Origin: a virus
IMG/VR virus record: IMGVR_UViG_3300017991_005540
Coordinates: 1-29,142 of that record
Direction: 5' to 3' (one strand)
DNA length: 29,142 nucleotides
Numbering within the stretch: position 1 is the stretch's first letter; each line of letters starts with the position of its first letter. Both the position numbers and the translations under genes were made by a program. Shown piece after piece: positions 13,639 through 20,537 of this stretch. The notes under the pieces are model-generated. The model was not told the DNA's origin, did not search any database, and worked only from the letters and a program-made list of their open reading frames with translations.

Positions 13639-14164
13639 TAAGGTGACCTGAAATTTGTAAAGTGAGATTTTATCTGATAATGTTTCGTAGAGTAGTCTCA
13701 ATTTATGTTATGTTTATTTATTTAAAATACCGTTCGGTCAAGTGAAGTAATCAGTCTTATGAATTGTCGCATAATGTATTGAGCGGTAATTTATAGTAAG
13801 GTAAAGTAATCAAGTCTTAAAAGATAATGTAAATTAGAGTGGTGTGTTTCGAGTATTGTAAGGTGAAGTGCAGTAATTAAGTTTTAAAATATTTTTGTTG
13901 GGTGATTTAGAGTGCTGTTCTGTCGGATAATGTTTGAAGCGGTCATTTAAAGTAAAGTAATCAAGTCTTATGGATTGAGTTCGAGTGAGTTGGATTTAAC
14001 TCGGGTAATATGGACTCGACTCAAGTAATGTTGGCTCAAGACGAATTGAGTCAGGTTTAGTAAAGTAATCAAGTCTTTTAGAAGGAGGTGAAACAATGAA
14101 GTAATATACGGTTGGGTTCGGTAAGGTAAGTTTAAGTAGAGTATCTAAAACAGGAGGTTTAAAA
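13639..14164 (+). repeat. gene-free iteron region, array A
   Basis: 526 bases without a credible gene. Five copies of a degenerate unit near AGTAAAGTAATCAAGTCTTA lie at 13741-13759, 13801-13819, 13870-13886, 13951-13970 and 14059-14077. Copies two and four sit in a longer repeat starting ATAATGT(A/T)T and including GCGGT(A/C)ATTTA (13769-13819 and 13924-13970). An inverted repeat pairs 13975-13986 with 14014-14024 (one bulge) around a smaller hairpin 13987-14002. Candidate replication origin or regulatory RNA/DNA region. Confidence 0.6.
14096..14104 (+). other. two-codon minigene (ATG AAG TAA) with strong SD
   Basis: A full SD (GAAGGAGGTGA, 14081-14091) stands at ideal distance before ATG AAG TAA. 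Either a translated minigene, comparable in form to lambda bar minigenes, or the remnant start of a lost gene; the motif is the same GGAGGTGAA(T/AC)AATG module used by real genes in this region. Confidence 0.4.
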
Positions 14165-14719
14165 ATGTATGAAGTGAAAGTAACGATTCAGGGTACAGTT
14201 CCTATTAAGTTTAACAAGATGAGTGAAGAAGATATTGAGTTAATGGATAAAGGGCAGAGAAGGAAAAAAGACCACGCAAAAGAATTGGTAAAATGGAAAG
14301 CTAAAATCCCTCAAGATAGTAAGGGGTATTTTATAGACTCGCCTATGATAAGAGCATCAGTAATCAATGGTTTGGTTTCGCCTGTACCTTTAGTCAGTAA
14401 CAAAATCAAGATGAATAAGCCGAGAGCTAAAGCCACGATATTTGTTAGTCCGTTTAATTGCTATATTGACGGAAAACCAGATAAAGAGCCAGATGTTACC
14501 GTTACCCAAAACAAAAATGCTATCGGTAATCCATCGGTTGTAGTTAGAAGGCCTATAATCCGAGAGTGGAAAGTAACTTTTGACTTACAAGTTATGGATG
14601 ATTATTTGACCGAAGAAGTCTTGAGAGAAGGAGTAGAGCGAGCAGGAAGAAGTCACGGGATAGGCAGCCATAGGCCAGATTTTGGAAGATTTGAAATAGT
14701 AGGATGGCAAAAACTTTAA
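14165..14719 (+). CDS. conserved phage protein of unknown function between iteron arrays
   Basis: A 184-residue protein, ATG 14165 after CAGGAGG. The N-terminal strand motif is YEVKVTIQGTVPIKFNKMSEEDIE, the middle is rich in basic residues, and the C-terminal signature is GVERAGRSHGIGSHRPDFGRFEIVGW. I recognise this Gly-rich AGxxxGIGxxRPxFGRF ending from uncharacterised phage proteins, often near replication and recombination genes. The glycine-rich loop is reminiscent of RAMP folds, but I do not claim homology. It is the only gene inside the noncoding repeat region, so it may be a DNA- or RNA-binding protein that acts on the repeats. Confidence 0.68.
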   Translation: MYEVKVTIQGTVPIKFNKMSEEDIELMDKGQRRKKDHAKELVKWKAKIPQDSKGYFIDSPMIRASVINGLVSPVPLVSNKIKMNKPRAKATIFVSPFNCYIDGKPDKEPDVTVTQNKNAIGNPSVVVRRPIIREWKVTFDLQVMDDYLTEEVLREGVERAGRSHGIGSHRPDFGRFEIVGWQKL

Positions 14720-15029
14720 TGTGTCGTACTGCTGAATTTGGTGAGCTGTCGTAAGATGCACTAAACTAATCACAGGATTTATAACATCTAACGTAGTATG
14801 CAGTTTAGTTTTGTGTGGTGGTGTGATGTGTTTTGCGATATTTTTATGTACATTCGAGTAAAGTAATCAAAGACTTATTAGCAGATATAGTTATGTATCA
14901 TTACATATAGTAAAATGCAGTAACGTTAAGTAAAGTAATCACAGAATTTATACAGAGAATAGGGTGTCGTGTAGTACTGTAATATCTGGTAATTTCTACT
15001 TAAGTAAAGTTATGTAAAGGAGGTGAATA
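14720..15029 (+). repeat. gene-free iteron region, array B
   Basis: 310 bases without a gene. Further copies of the 13.7-14.1 kb iteron occur: 14761-14782 (CTAAACTAATCACAGG, divergent), 14857-14877 (AGTAAAGTAATCAAAGACTT), 14929-14951 (AGTAAAGTAATCACAGAATT) and a short one at 15003-15013. Between them is AT-rich or GT-rich sequence without a clear hairpin. The SD of the next gene (AAGGAGGTGAATAATG) closes the region. Confidence 0.58.
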
Positions 15030-15197
15030 ATGGAGTGTAATAACTGCGGTAATACAGATAGCTTTATACTCATCAAAAAGTTTAGAGTCTATTTTAAGAA
15101 AGGGGTTGCCGTAGATGAAGAACCACAACCAGAGGATGAGTGGCAATGTGATGAGTGCGATAGTATGGATATTGATATTGAAGGAGGTCGAGCATGA
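15030..15197 (+). CDS. 55-residue zinc-ribbon protein
   Basis: ATG 15030 after AAGGAGGTGAATA. C3-x2-C6 (MECNNCGNTD) and C40-x2-C43 (WQCDECDSM) flank two strands (FILIKKFRVYFKKG), the standard zinc-ribbon plan. The protein is acidic in its second half. It overlaps the DUF932-like gene by 4 bases (ATGA), so they are coupled; similar pairs occur on phages and plasmids. Confidence 0.68.
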   Translation: MECNNCGNTDSFILIKKFRVYFKKGVAVDEEPQPEDEWQCDECDSMDIDIEGGRA

Positions 15198-15961
15198 ATT
15201 ATAAATTTGATGTAGAATTAAAAAGCTTACAGGTATGCGGTGGAAAGAGAGTACCGGATAGGAAAGCGGTAGTCAGAAAAGATAATGGAGCAGTTTTAGG
15301 AATAGTCGGGAATAATTACAAGATAGTTCCTCACGAGCAGGTAATTAACACTTTTGATAATCTATCATACTTGAAGCCCAGAGGGGTTAATGTTTGTCGG
15401 GAAGGAGCTATCCTATTTGCTCAGTATGATTTTGACACTAAGACAGTAGATAAAGCAGAAGTAGAAGTAGGCGATGTAGTAAGTTTCGGGTTACGAGCTT
15501 TTAACAGCTATAATTCACAATTTGGGGTTGGGTTTGAGTTAAATGCTCACAGGCTAAAATGCAAGAACGGATTGGTAGTACCTAAGACCATAGCGAGATT
15601 ATCAATAAGGCATTTTCAAGGGGTGACTACACAGAAGTTTTCAGAGTTGATAATGGCTAAGTTACCGCAGGTGGATTCAACTATTGACACTTGGAGGAAC
15701 TGGATTAGCATTAAGCCGAGTGAGGAGCGAATCAGGACCTTCTTTGATGAGTCAAAGATGGGAAAAAGATTAGCAAATGAATTGATTGAACCTGCGATAG
15801 CTAATTCTCAAGACATTGGAGTTTGGGGAATTTTTAATACGCTTACTTATCACATAACTCATAATCTTAAGGTGAGGGGTAAAGAGGAAAATCGGATGTT
15901 AGCCGTCAGGACCAAAGAAAGGGAACTCCTTTACCAATTTTACAACTTTCAATGGAATTGA
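15194..15961 (+). CDS. DUF932-like phage/plasmid protein
   Basis: A 255-residue protein of the DUF932 type (phage/plasmid-like, TIGR03299 group). Residues 25-45 (AVVRKDNGAVLGIVGNNYKIV) and PHEQVINTFDNL match the family start. A beta section follows (FAQYDFDTKTVDKAEVEVGD), then FNSYNSQFGVGFELNAHRLKCKNG (split in the sequence by single residues) and a helical C terminus. Members are common on phages and plasmids near replication genes; their biochemical role is unsettled. ATG 15194 has a good SD (AAGGAGG). Confidence 0.78.
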   Translation: MNYKFDVELKSLQVCGGKRVPDRKAVVRKDNGAVLGIVGNNYKIVPHEQVINTFDNLSYLKPRGVNVCREGAILFAQYDFDTKTVDKAEVEVGDVVSFGLRAFNSYNSQFGVGFELNAHRLKCKNGLVVPKTIARLSIRHFQGVTTQKFSELIMAKLPQVDSTIDTWRNWISIKPSEERIRTFFDESKMGKRLANELIEPAIANSQDIGVWGIFNTLTYHITHNLKVRGKEENRMLAVRTKERELLYQFYNFQWN

Positions 15962-16022
15962 GGTCATATATGCTAAAAAGGCTCGAGAATGGGCTGAATT
16001 TAGGCTATAATGGGGTAAATCG

Positions 16023-16072
16023 GGGCGTTTTAATAGGTATCTATATCTACTATGGGTTGAATTAAAATGCCC
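16023..16072 (+). other. intergenic stem-loop
   Basis: In the gap 15962-16095, GGGCGTTTTAAT (16023-16034) pairs with ATTAAAATGCCC (16061-16072) over 12 bp with one G.U, around a 26-base loop. No T run follows. It lies just upstream of a gene lacking an SD, so translational control is one possibility. Confidence 0.4.
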
Positions 16073-16095
16073 TTAAATCGCAAATACAGACGATT

Positions 16096-16299
16096 ATGGA
16101 TAGGCCAGTAAGAAGAACAAAAATCCTTAAAACGATTAGAGTTTCAGATAATTTATTCATCAGTATAAGGCGTGATGAAATTACTGTCTATAAAATACTT
16201 CGGAAACCGAAAAAACCTACCGTAGTCTATACTTTAGACGCTGATGAGTGGCAAAAAGTAATGCCTTACCTCAATCATATCCTCAAGAAATTCTATTAG
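16096..16299 (+). CDS. hypothetical small basic protein (67 aa)
   Basis: The frame begins at ATG 16096 but has no recognisable SD, so the start is uncertain. The product looks like a small beta-alpha domain (LFISIRRDEITVYKILRKP, then TVVYTLDADEWQKVMPYLNHI). Its 3' end abuts promoter P2, whose -35 starts 6 bases after the stop. No family recognised. Confidence 0.5.
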   Translation: MDRPVRRTKILKTIRVSDNLFISIRRDEITVYKILRKPKKPTVVYTLDADEWQKVMPYLNHILKKFY

Positions 16300-16304
16300 C
16301 GACC

Positions 16305-16336
16305 TTGACTTCTCTATTATAATATGTTATATTATA
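16305..16336 (+). promoter_or_regulatory. early promoter P2 with palindromic operator
   Basis: TTGACT 16305-16310, 17-base spacer, TATATT 16328-16333. The 19-bp palindrome TATAATATGTTATATTATA occupies 16318-16336, identical to P1 and P3. It is followed by AATGAGAGGAAG and the SD of the HTH gene at 16362. It would drive the HTH-ligase operon. Confidence 0.78.
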
Positions 16337-16361
16337 TAATGAGAGGAAGAAAGGAGGGAAA

Positions 16362-16571
16362 ATGAAGGTACAAGAATACACAAAAGAACAGAAAAAGATA
16401 GTTAAAAAGAAGATTAAAGAGCTATGGTTAAAGTCTGACGATAGAGGGATTTTACAACTACCCCTAATTGATGACCTGATGGCTCAAACGGGATTGGATA
16501 AACAAACAGCAACCAGAATAGTGAGGCAGATATGCCTTGATGAGGGGTGGGTTTATGGAAAACAAGCTTAA
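16362..16571 (+). CDS. small HTH-type protein
   Basis: A 69-residue basic protein, ATG 16362 after AAAGGAGGG. The N-terminal helix is lysine-rich (EQKKIVKKKIKELWL). Then LPLIDDLMAQTGLDKQTATRI reads as a helix-turn-helix (turn at TGLDKQT), followed by VRQICLDEGW. First gene from P2, overlapping the ligase gene by 17 bases. It could regulate the early promoters or help the ligase bind DNA; neither is shown. Confidence 0.6.
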   Translation: MKVQEYTKEQKKIVKKKIKELWLKSDDRGILQLPLIDDLMAQTGLDKQTATRIVRQICLDEGWVYGKQA

Positions 16572-17511
16572 GGAATTTAAAACAGAACCACAGCAGATTG
16601 AGACATCTAAAGCACTTGGAGGCAGGATAAAGGATGTACCGGTTGAAGCGTGGAACGATAACAACCATTGGATAGCTGAAAAGAAGCTCGATGGTACCAG
16701 ATTGAAGATGGAAATTAACCACGAAGGAAACCGATTTACTACCAGACGGATTTCGGAAAAGACTGGTAAATATATGGACCGAACAAATAACTTCCCACAC
16801 TTGAGAGATTTAGAATTACCAGAATTGGAAGGCACTATAATTGACGGTGAAGGATTTGCTCCGAGCCATAGTTTTAATGATACAGCCAGTATAATCGGGT
16901 CAGGGCCAGAAAAGAGTTGGGAACGGCAGAAAGAGAAAGGAAAGCTCGAGTACTGGGTATTCGATATTATAAAATTGAAAGGAAAAGATTTAACCAAGAT
17001 ACCTTACCGAGATAGGCATATAGTACTGGTTAATGTAGTCAAGGAAATTCGGAAGAAGTACCCAGATGTTCCGATATTTATATCGGGATGGACTACCATA
17101 AATAAGGTAAAATATTACCACGATATAGTAGCTGAAGATGGTGAAGGAATAATGCTCAAGAATCTAAATTCTACCTACTATGACCGACACGGGATGTATA
17201 AGGTTAAAAGATTTGAGAGGTTCACAATGATAATCACAGGATTTAAGGATGGTGACGGGAAATATAAGGGAGCAGTCGGGAGTATAGGAGTAGGATTTTA
17301 TGGAGAGGAGCAACTGACCTATGCCTCTGGGTTGAGTGATGAGCAGCGATGGGGAATAGCTAAGAATAAAGAGAAATATTTGGGAAGGGTGGTTGAAATA
17401 GAGTGTGAGAGATTAACGATAACGGGCAGTCTAAGACATCCAAGATTTGTAGGATTCAGAGTTGATAAGAGTAAAGAGGACTGTACCCGAAATCAAAATG
17501 AGGTGAAGTGA
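16555..17511 (+). CDS. ATP-dependent DNA ligase
   Basis: Seals 3'-OH/5'-phosphate nicks through an enzyme-AMP intermediate. From ATG 16555 (SD GAGGGGTGG) the protein is 318 residues. Motif I is K44-L-D-G (AEKKLDGTR, K44 adenylated), motif III IIDGEGF (97-101), IIIa YWVFDI (133-138), IV EDGEGIMLKN (194-203) and V KVKR (216-219). Residues 225-305 form the OB-fold (MIITGFKDGDGKYKG, VVEIECERLT, RHPRFVGFR). Size and layout fit the compact viral/phage ligases with only nucleotidyltransferase and OB domains. Upstream open codons from TTG 16537 and ATG 16540 are less likely starts. It probably acts on Okazaki fragments and repair gaps. Confidence 0.92.
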   Translation: MENKLKEFKTEPQQIETSKALGGRIKDVPVEAWNDNNHWIAEKKLDGTRLKMEINHEGNRFTTRRISEKTGKYMDRTNNFPHLRDLELPELEGTIIDGEGFAPSHSFNDTASIIGSGPEKSWERQKEKGKLEYWVFDIIKLKGKDLTKIPYRDRHIVLVNVVKEIRKKYPDVPIFISGWTTINKVKYYHDIVAEDGEGIMLKNLNSTYYDRHGMYKVKRFERFTMIITGFKDGDGKYKGAVGSIGVGFYGEEQLTYASGLSDEQRWGIAKNKEKYLGRVVEIECERLTITGSLRHPRFVGFRVDKSKEDCTRNQNEVK

Positions 17512-17822
17512 TGGATAAAATACCTAAATCGGAGCGGATGCTAAGACGGGTTCAGAAAGGATTAAATCTGGAGTCCTCACTAATATTATCACAGAAAGGT
17601 ACTCCACACTTGGTAGTTGACTTATACGGCACTAAATATAGCGTATGCTACTTCGGTAGAGATAGAAAATTCAGAGTATTCTGGCCATACCCTTCATACG
17701 GATATATTCAGGACAGGTGCGATATTAAAATTTATAAAGGTGTGATACAATTTTTTAATGGGAAGGTGTTAGATGAAGTGTCCAAAATGCAAGAAGCCGA
17801 TAAAGGAAAACACAGAGGGTAA
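17511..17822 (+). CDS. hypothetical protein (103 aa)
   Basis: ATG 17511 overlaps the ligase stop (GTGATGG), with SD GAGGTGA. The centre is beta-rich (HLVVDLYGTKYSVCYFGRDRKFRVFW, given here as consecutive strands) with an aromatic patch PYPSYGYI. N and C termini are helical and basic. No family recognised. Its 3' end overlaps a nested zinc-binding mini-gene. Confidence 0.6.
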   Translation: MDKIPKSERMLRRVQKGLNLESSLILSQKGTPHLVVDLYGTKYSVCYFGRDRKFRVFWPYPSYGYIQDRCDIKIYKGVIQFFNGKVLDEVSKMQEADKGKHRG

Positions 17823-17913
17823 TTCTAAATATTGTCAGGGCCACAGCCCATTTACAAAGGAGGATTTACAAGATGGCAAGGTCGATAGGAAAAGTAAATT
17901 TAAGAAAGCTTAA
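17773..17913 (+). CDS. 46-residue zinc-binding mini-protein, nested between two genes
   Basis: ATG 17773 follows GGGAAGGTG. It begins MKCPKCKKPIKENTEG, then YCQGHSPF, giving C3, C6, C21 and H24 as a plausible zinc site. It overlaps the gene before by 50 bases and the one after by 41. The CPKC start, typical of small zinc ribbons, argues that this frame is real. Confidence 0.6.
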   Translation: MKCPKCKKPIKENTEGNSKYCQGHSPFTKEDLQDGKVDRKSKFKKA

Positions 17914-18094
17914 AGGCTTAGTCCAGAACGCAATTAAAGAGTGTTCAACTCCCTATAATGGCACAGACTACCAGAAGGTCAGGGAACTGGTAAGTGACCG
18001 AGTACCGGATGAGTGGTTCGATATTTGGGAAGGTGCTTACAATGAGATTAGTAATAGCATCGAAGATTTTATAATGGAAGCAGTTTATAGATGA
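17873..18094 (+). CDS. hypothetical helical protein (73 aa)
   Basis: ATG 17873 after AAAGGAGG. Basic N terminus (MARSIGKVNLRKLKGLVQN), then an acidic helical C terminus (DEWFDIWEGAYNEISNSIEDF). No family recognised. Co-directional with the ligase operon. Confidence 0.58.
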   Translation: MARSIGKVNLRKLKGLVQNAIKECSTPYNGTDYQKVRELVSDRVPDEWFDIWEGAYNEISNSIEDFIMEAVYR

Positions 18095-18106
18095 GGGAGG
18101 TAAGTA

Positions 18107-18496
18107 ATGGAAATAAGAAGTGAGGATTATATCTTGGGTATCTGGTTCGCTGAGAAAAACAAGGGCATTGAAAAGGGTAATGTCTTGGGGATGGCGATAC
18201 GAAGGCCAGATGGTAAATGGTATGTAGAAATACGAACTCGGATGTATCGGGATGAAAAAACTTTTGCGAGTGACGATAAGAAAAGATTTAATTCATTTGA
18301 GCTAAAGAAAGATACGCCAGAAGAATTCGTAAAAGAAAAATTAGATGAGATATTTGATATGACTAAAAACTTTTTTCCAAACTATTATGAGTATGTTGAG
18401 ATTAAAGGAAATTTAGAGGCGATGCTATTAAAGACAGCAGAATTAAAATGGTTTAATGTGATGCATTTACCGAAAGGAGGCTCAAATGATAACTGA
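18107..18496 (+). CDS. hypothetical protein (129 aa)
   Basis: ATG 18107 after GGGAGG. The N-terminal half has beta strands with VLGMAIRRPDGKWYVEIRTR; a helix follows (TPEEFVKEKLDEIFDMTKNF) and then a strand-rich end. It overlaps the next gene by 11 bases, whose SD (AAAGGAGG) lies in its last codons. No family recognised. Confidence 0.6.
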   Translation: MEIRSEDYILGIWFAEKNKGIEKGNVLGMAIRRPDGKWYVEIRTRMYRDEKTFASDDKKRFNSFELKKDTPEEFVKEKLDEIFDMTKNFFPNYYEYVEIKGNLEAMLLKTAELKWFNVMHLPKGGSNDN

Positions 18497-18713
18497 TTCA
18501 GTTAAGGTTAAAAAGATAATTAAATATACTAATGGCAGACACGATAAAGCTGAAGGTGTTTATCGAGGTAAGAAATTTACAGCGAAGATGGCTTATGCTA
18601 AGAGTCGAGTTACTTGGAAGGTAACAGGCGACTTTACTAAAAGCGAGAAGATGAAGATATGCAGGGCACTCTGGAATAAGGAAATGGATTTTAATATTGT
18701 TGAGTATAAATGA
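18486..18713 (+). CDS. hypothetical basic protein (75 aa)
   Basis: ATG 18486 after AAAGGAGGCTC. Strongly basic, probably a small beta barrel with one helix (VKVKKIIKYTNGRHDKAEGV, FTAKMAYAKSRVTWKVTGDF). Nucleic-acid binding is plausible from charge only. It is the last gene before P3. Confidence 0.58.
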   Translation: MITDSVKVKKIIKYTNGRHDKAEGVYRGKKFTAKMAYAKSRVTWKVTGDFTKSEKMKICRALWNKEMDFNIVEYK

Positions 18714-18730
18714 TGAGTTTTATTTCAAGA

Positions 18731-18780
18731 AATCTTTTAGATATTTTAAATAATTTAATCCCTCATATCTACTCTACCTA
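18731..18780 (+). repeat. upstream block of P3, copy of the P1 block
   Basis: AATCTTTTAGATATTTT (18731-18747) and CTCATATCTACTCTACCTA (about 18762-18780) match the block at 9501-9554 upstream of P1, at a similar distance from the -35. The gap 18714-18866 holds only this block and P3. Confidence 0.5.
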
Positions 18781-18806
18781 AAAACCTCTTGATTACATTG
18801 ACCGAT

Positions 18807-18838
18807 TTGACATCCCTATTATAATATGTTATATTATA
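18807..18838 (+). promoter_or_regulatory. early promoter P3 with palindromic operator
   Basis: TTGACA 18807-18812, 17-base spacer, TATATT 18830-18835: a near-consensus sigma-70-type promoter. Palindrome TATAATATGTTATATTATA at 18820-18838, followed by TAATGAGAGGGG as in P1 and P2. Drives the operon from 18867. Confidence 0.8.
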
Positions 18839-18866
18839 TAATGAGAGGGGAAGAAGGAGGGATACT

Positions 18867-19478
18867 ATGAGGATGGATTACAAAATACAGATTGACGAGA
18901 AGGTTAAAACCTATATTGAGGAGTTACTATCCCGCTACGATATGAGTAAGATGGAGTATATAAGATACACAGCCACGAAGGCTAAATATCCAAGGAGCTA
19001 CTGCTCCTACCCGATATCGCAAAGGAAAGCTAATAAAAATAAAGCGAGAGGATGGAAAGCGAGAAAATACTTCCATATAGTTAATAAAATTCCTATATAT
19101 CCAAGCAACCGAACTTATAAATATATTGGAGGATGGGAAGAAACAAATCTTAACTATACATCCACAGTACAGAGTCCAAGACAATTACCCGATAGGATAC
19201 AGAACAGAACGAACGGCAGGATTCTAATATTCAAAAAGGCTAAAGAACAATGGAACGAGAAGATGGCTCAATGGAGTGCGACCTATGATGCCTACGAAAG
19301 GATGCCGATAGATATTGAGGAAGAAACAGCTAAAGGTACTAATGAGCATATAGTCTGGTTAACAGGCCACGAACTATTCCACTTCCTAAGAAAGACCAGA
19401 CAGATAGAGGGCAGGAATACACAGAATCAAGCAAATGGATTTGGGATTAAATGTTTAAGGGAATATAGAAGGAGGTGA
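18867..19478 (+). CDS. putative zinc metallopeptidase-like protein (HExxH)
   Basis: A 203-residue protein, ATG 18867 with SD AAGGAGGG (ATG 18873 also possible). H168-E-L-F-H172 (WLTGHELFHFLRKTRQI) is the HExxH zinc-catalytic motif. It is followed by GRNTQNQANGFGIKCLREY, where Asn/Gln-rich spacing and a conserved aromatic helix resemble the third-ligand region of small phage and archaeal metallopeptidase-like proteins. The first 150 residues are basic and tyrosine-rich with no known domain. No signal peptide, so it acts inside the cell, possibly against a host protein. The usual downstream glutamate ligand is not obvious (N187-Q-A-N), so activity is uncertain. Confidence 0.65.
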   Translation: MRMDYKIQIDEKVKTYIEELLSRYDMSKMEYIRYTATKAKYPRSYCSYPISQRKANKNKARGWKARKYFHIVNKIPIYPSNRTYKYIGGWEETNLNYTSTVQSPRQLPDRIQNRTNGRILIFKKAKEQWNEKMAQWSATYDAYERMPIDIEEETAKGTNEHIVWLTGHELFHFLRKTRQIEGRNTQNQANGFGIKCLREYRRR

Positions 19479-19482
19479 CAAA

Positions 19483-19680
19483 ATGGCCTTAAAGAAAAGA
19501 AGGTACGGGAAGAAGTATGAATACCAATGTGATAAATGCGGAGTCTGGATACCGAGTGGCGGGATGAAAGCACACAAATCTAAGGATAATAAGTACAGAT
19601 GTAATCCCGAACGAGCGAAAAAGACGAGAGAGGCATTGAAGAAGGCCAGTCAAGAAGTCAATAGACTTTTTAGGAGGTGA
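19483..19680 (+). CDS. 65-residue zinc-finger protein
   Basis: ATG 19483 after AAGGAGGTGAC. C16-x2-C19, H31 and C40 (YQCDKCGVWIPSGGMKAH then YRCNPER) form a classical-looking zinc finger in a very basic protein. DNA or RNA binding is likely. Its final AGG AGG TGA forms the SD for the next gene. Confidence 0.65.
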   Translation: MALKKRRYGKKYEYQCDKCGVWIPSGGMKAHKSKDNKYRCNPERAKKTREALKKASQEVNRLFRR

Positions 19681-19683
19681 CCA

Positions 19684-19860
19684 ATGATTACCAGAGAAGA
19701 ATTTGAGACATACGAGAAAATCCGAGAATCAGGTGAAACAAATATGTTCGATGTCAGAAATGTGATAATCCTAAGTGAAGGAGTACTCGGGAAAGAGAGT
19801 TGCTTAGAGATAATGAGGAATTATGATAAGCTCCGAGAGAAGTTTAAGGATGGTTCGTAA
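19684..19860 (+). CDS. DUF5049-like small phage protein (58 aa)
   Basis: ATG 19684 after TAGGAGGTGACC. It contains IRESGETNMFDVRNVIIL, which matches the IR-SG-TNM-D pattern of the DUF5049 family of small phage proteins. The end (CLEIMRNYDKLREKFKDGS) is also as expected. Function of the family is unknown to me; members lie in early or replication regions. Confidence 0.68.
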   Translation: MITREEFETYEKIRESGETNMFDVRNVIILSEGVLGKESCLEIMRNYDKLREKFKDGS

Positions 19861-19887
19861 TGAAACACATTGAGGAGGTGAACGAAG

Positions 19888-20247
19888 ATGGATAAGTTAA
19901 CTATGTCTGACCTGAACCAATTTACAGGAACACTAAATCACTACTACGACCCACTTACTGGGTACAGATTTACAGATGGGGTAAAATTTGTAGCTGATAA
20001 GGGTGGAGCATACTGGCTACTCACTAAGATTTTTACCAATATGAAGTATGAGCCGACACTTGAGAAATATCGAGAATTTGCGGTATGGAGATTAAAAGTT
20101 AAAGAAGATGATACAGCTACATTGATGGCTGAAGATGGGAACGGAAAGGTAATCTACACAGAAGAAATTACCTATACCAACTTCCCACTCCCAGAGATTA
20201 CACTCTGGTTTGAAGATGGAGTTCTGATACTCCCGAGTGAACATTGA
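19888..20247 (+). CDS. DUF6876-like protein
   Basis: A 119-residue protein, ATG 19888 with SD GAGGAGGTGA. The pattern LNQFTGTLNHYYD, then FTDGVKFVADKGGAYWLLTKI, AVWRLKVKEDDTATLMAEDG, ITYTNFPLPEITLWFEDGVL and a final LPSEH matches a family found on plasmids and mobile elements (DUF6876). The ending LPSE(Y/H) is characteristic. No function is established. I am sure of the family resemblance, less of the number. Confidence 0.68.
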   Translation: MDKLTMSDLNQFTGTLNHYYDPLTGYRFTDGVKFVADKGGAYWLLTKIFTNMKYEPTLEKYREFAVWRLKVKEDDTATLMAEDGNGKVIYTEEITYTNFPLPEITLWFEDGVLILPSEH

Positions 20248-20258
20248 GGAGGTGACCG

Positions 20259-20495
20259 ATGAAGCAGACAAAGAATATGAGGGAGCAGGAAAAGAGAAGT
20301 GCGAGGTTAAGGGTAACTGAGAAAATTGCCTACTTGACAGGGATTAAGTATAACACTAAACGCTACAAATTCGGTGGGTTCTTTACTACTTTACAACTTG
20401 AAAAAATTTTAAAACAACTTGATAATTATGCCAGACTTTTAGGAGAAATTCATAGAAATTATCCAGACCTTAAAAGATACTGTGATGAATTATAA
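20259..20495 (+). CDS. hypothetical basic helical protein (78 aa)
   Basis: ATG 20259 after GAGGAGGTGACCG. Very basic N-terminal half (KNMREQEKRSARLRVTEKIA), a short beta segment around KRYKFGGFFTTLQ, then a helix (LEKILKQLDNYARLLGEI). Possibly DNA-binding. Last gene of the P3 operon before P4. Confidence 0.58.
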   Translation: MKQTKNMREQEKRSARLRVTEKIAYLTGIKYNTKRYKFGGFFTTLQLEKILKQLDNYARLLGEIHRNYPDLKRYCDEL

Positions 20496-20537
20496 CGGCC
20501 TACCAATTTACCCGCTATAATAAGAAATAAAATGTTA

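Noticed and set aside
13639-14164. Iteron region as a CRISPR array
   Set aside because: Repeats are degenerate, irregularly spaced (about 60-110 bases) and no cas genes are present; spacers are not of uniform length.
16414-16997. Minus-strand frames of 128 and 177 codons over the ligase gene
   Set aside because: Antisense to the ligase motifs; composition (Ser/Phe/Leu-rich) is the usual mirror of a lysine/glutamate-rich gene.
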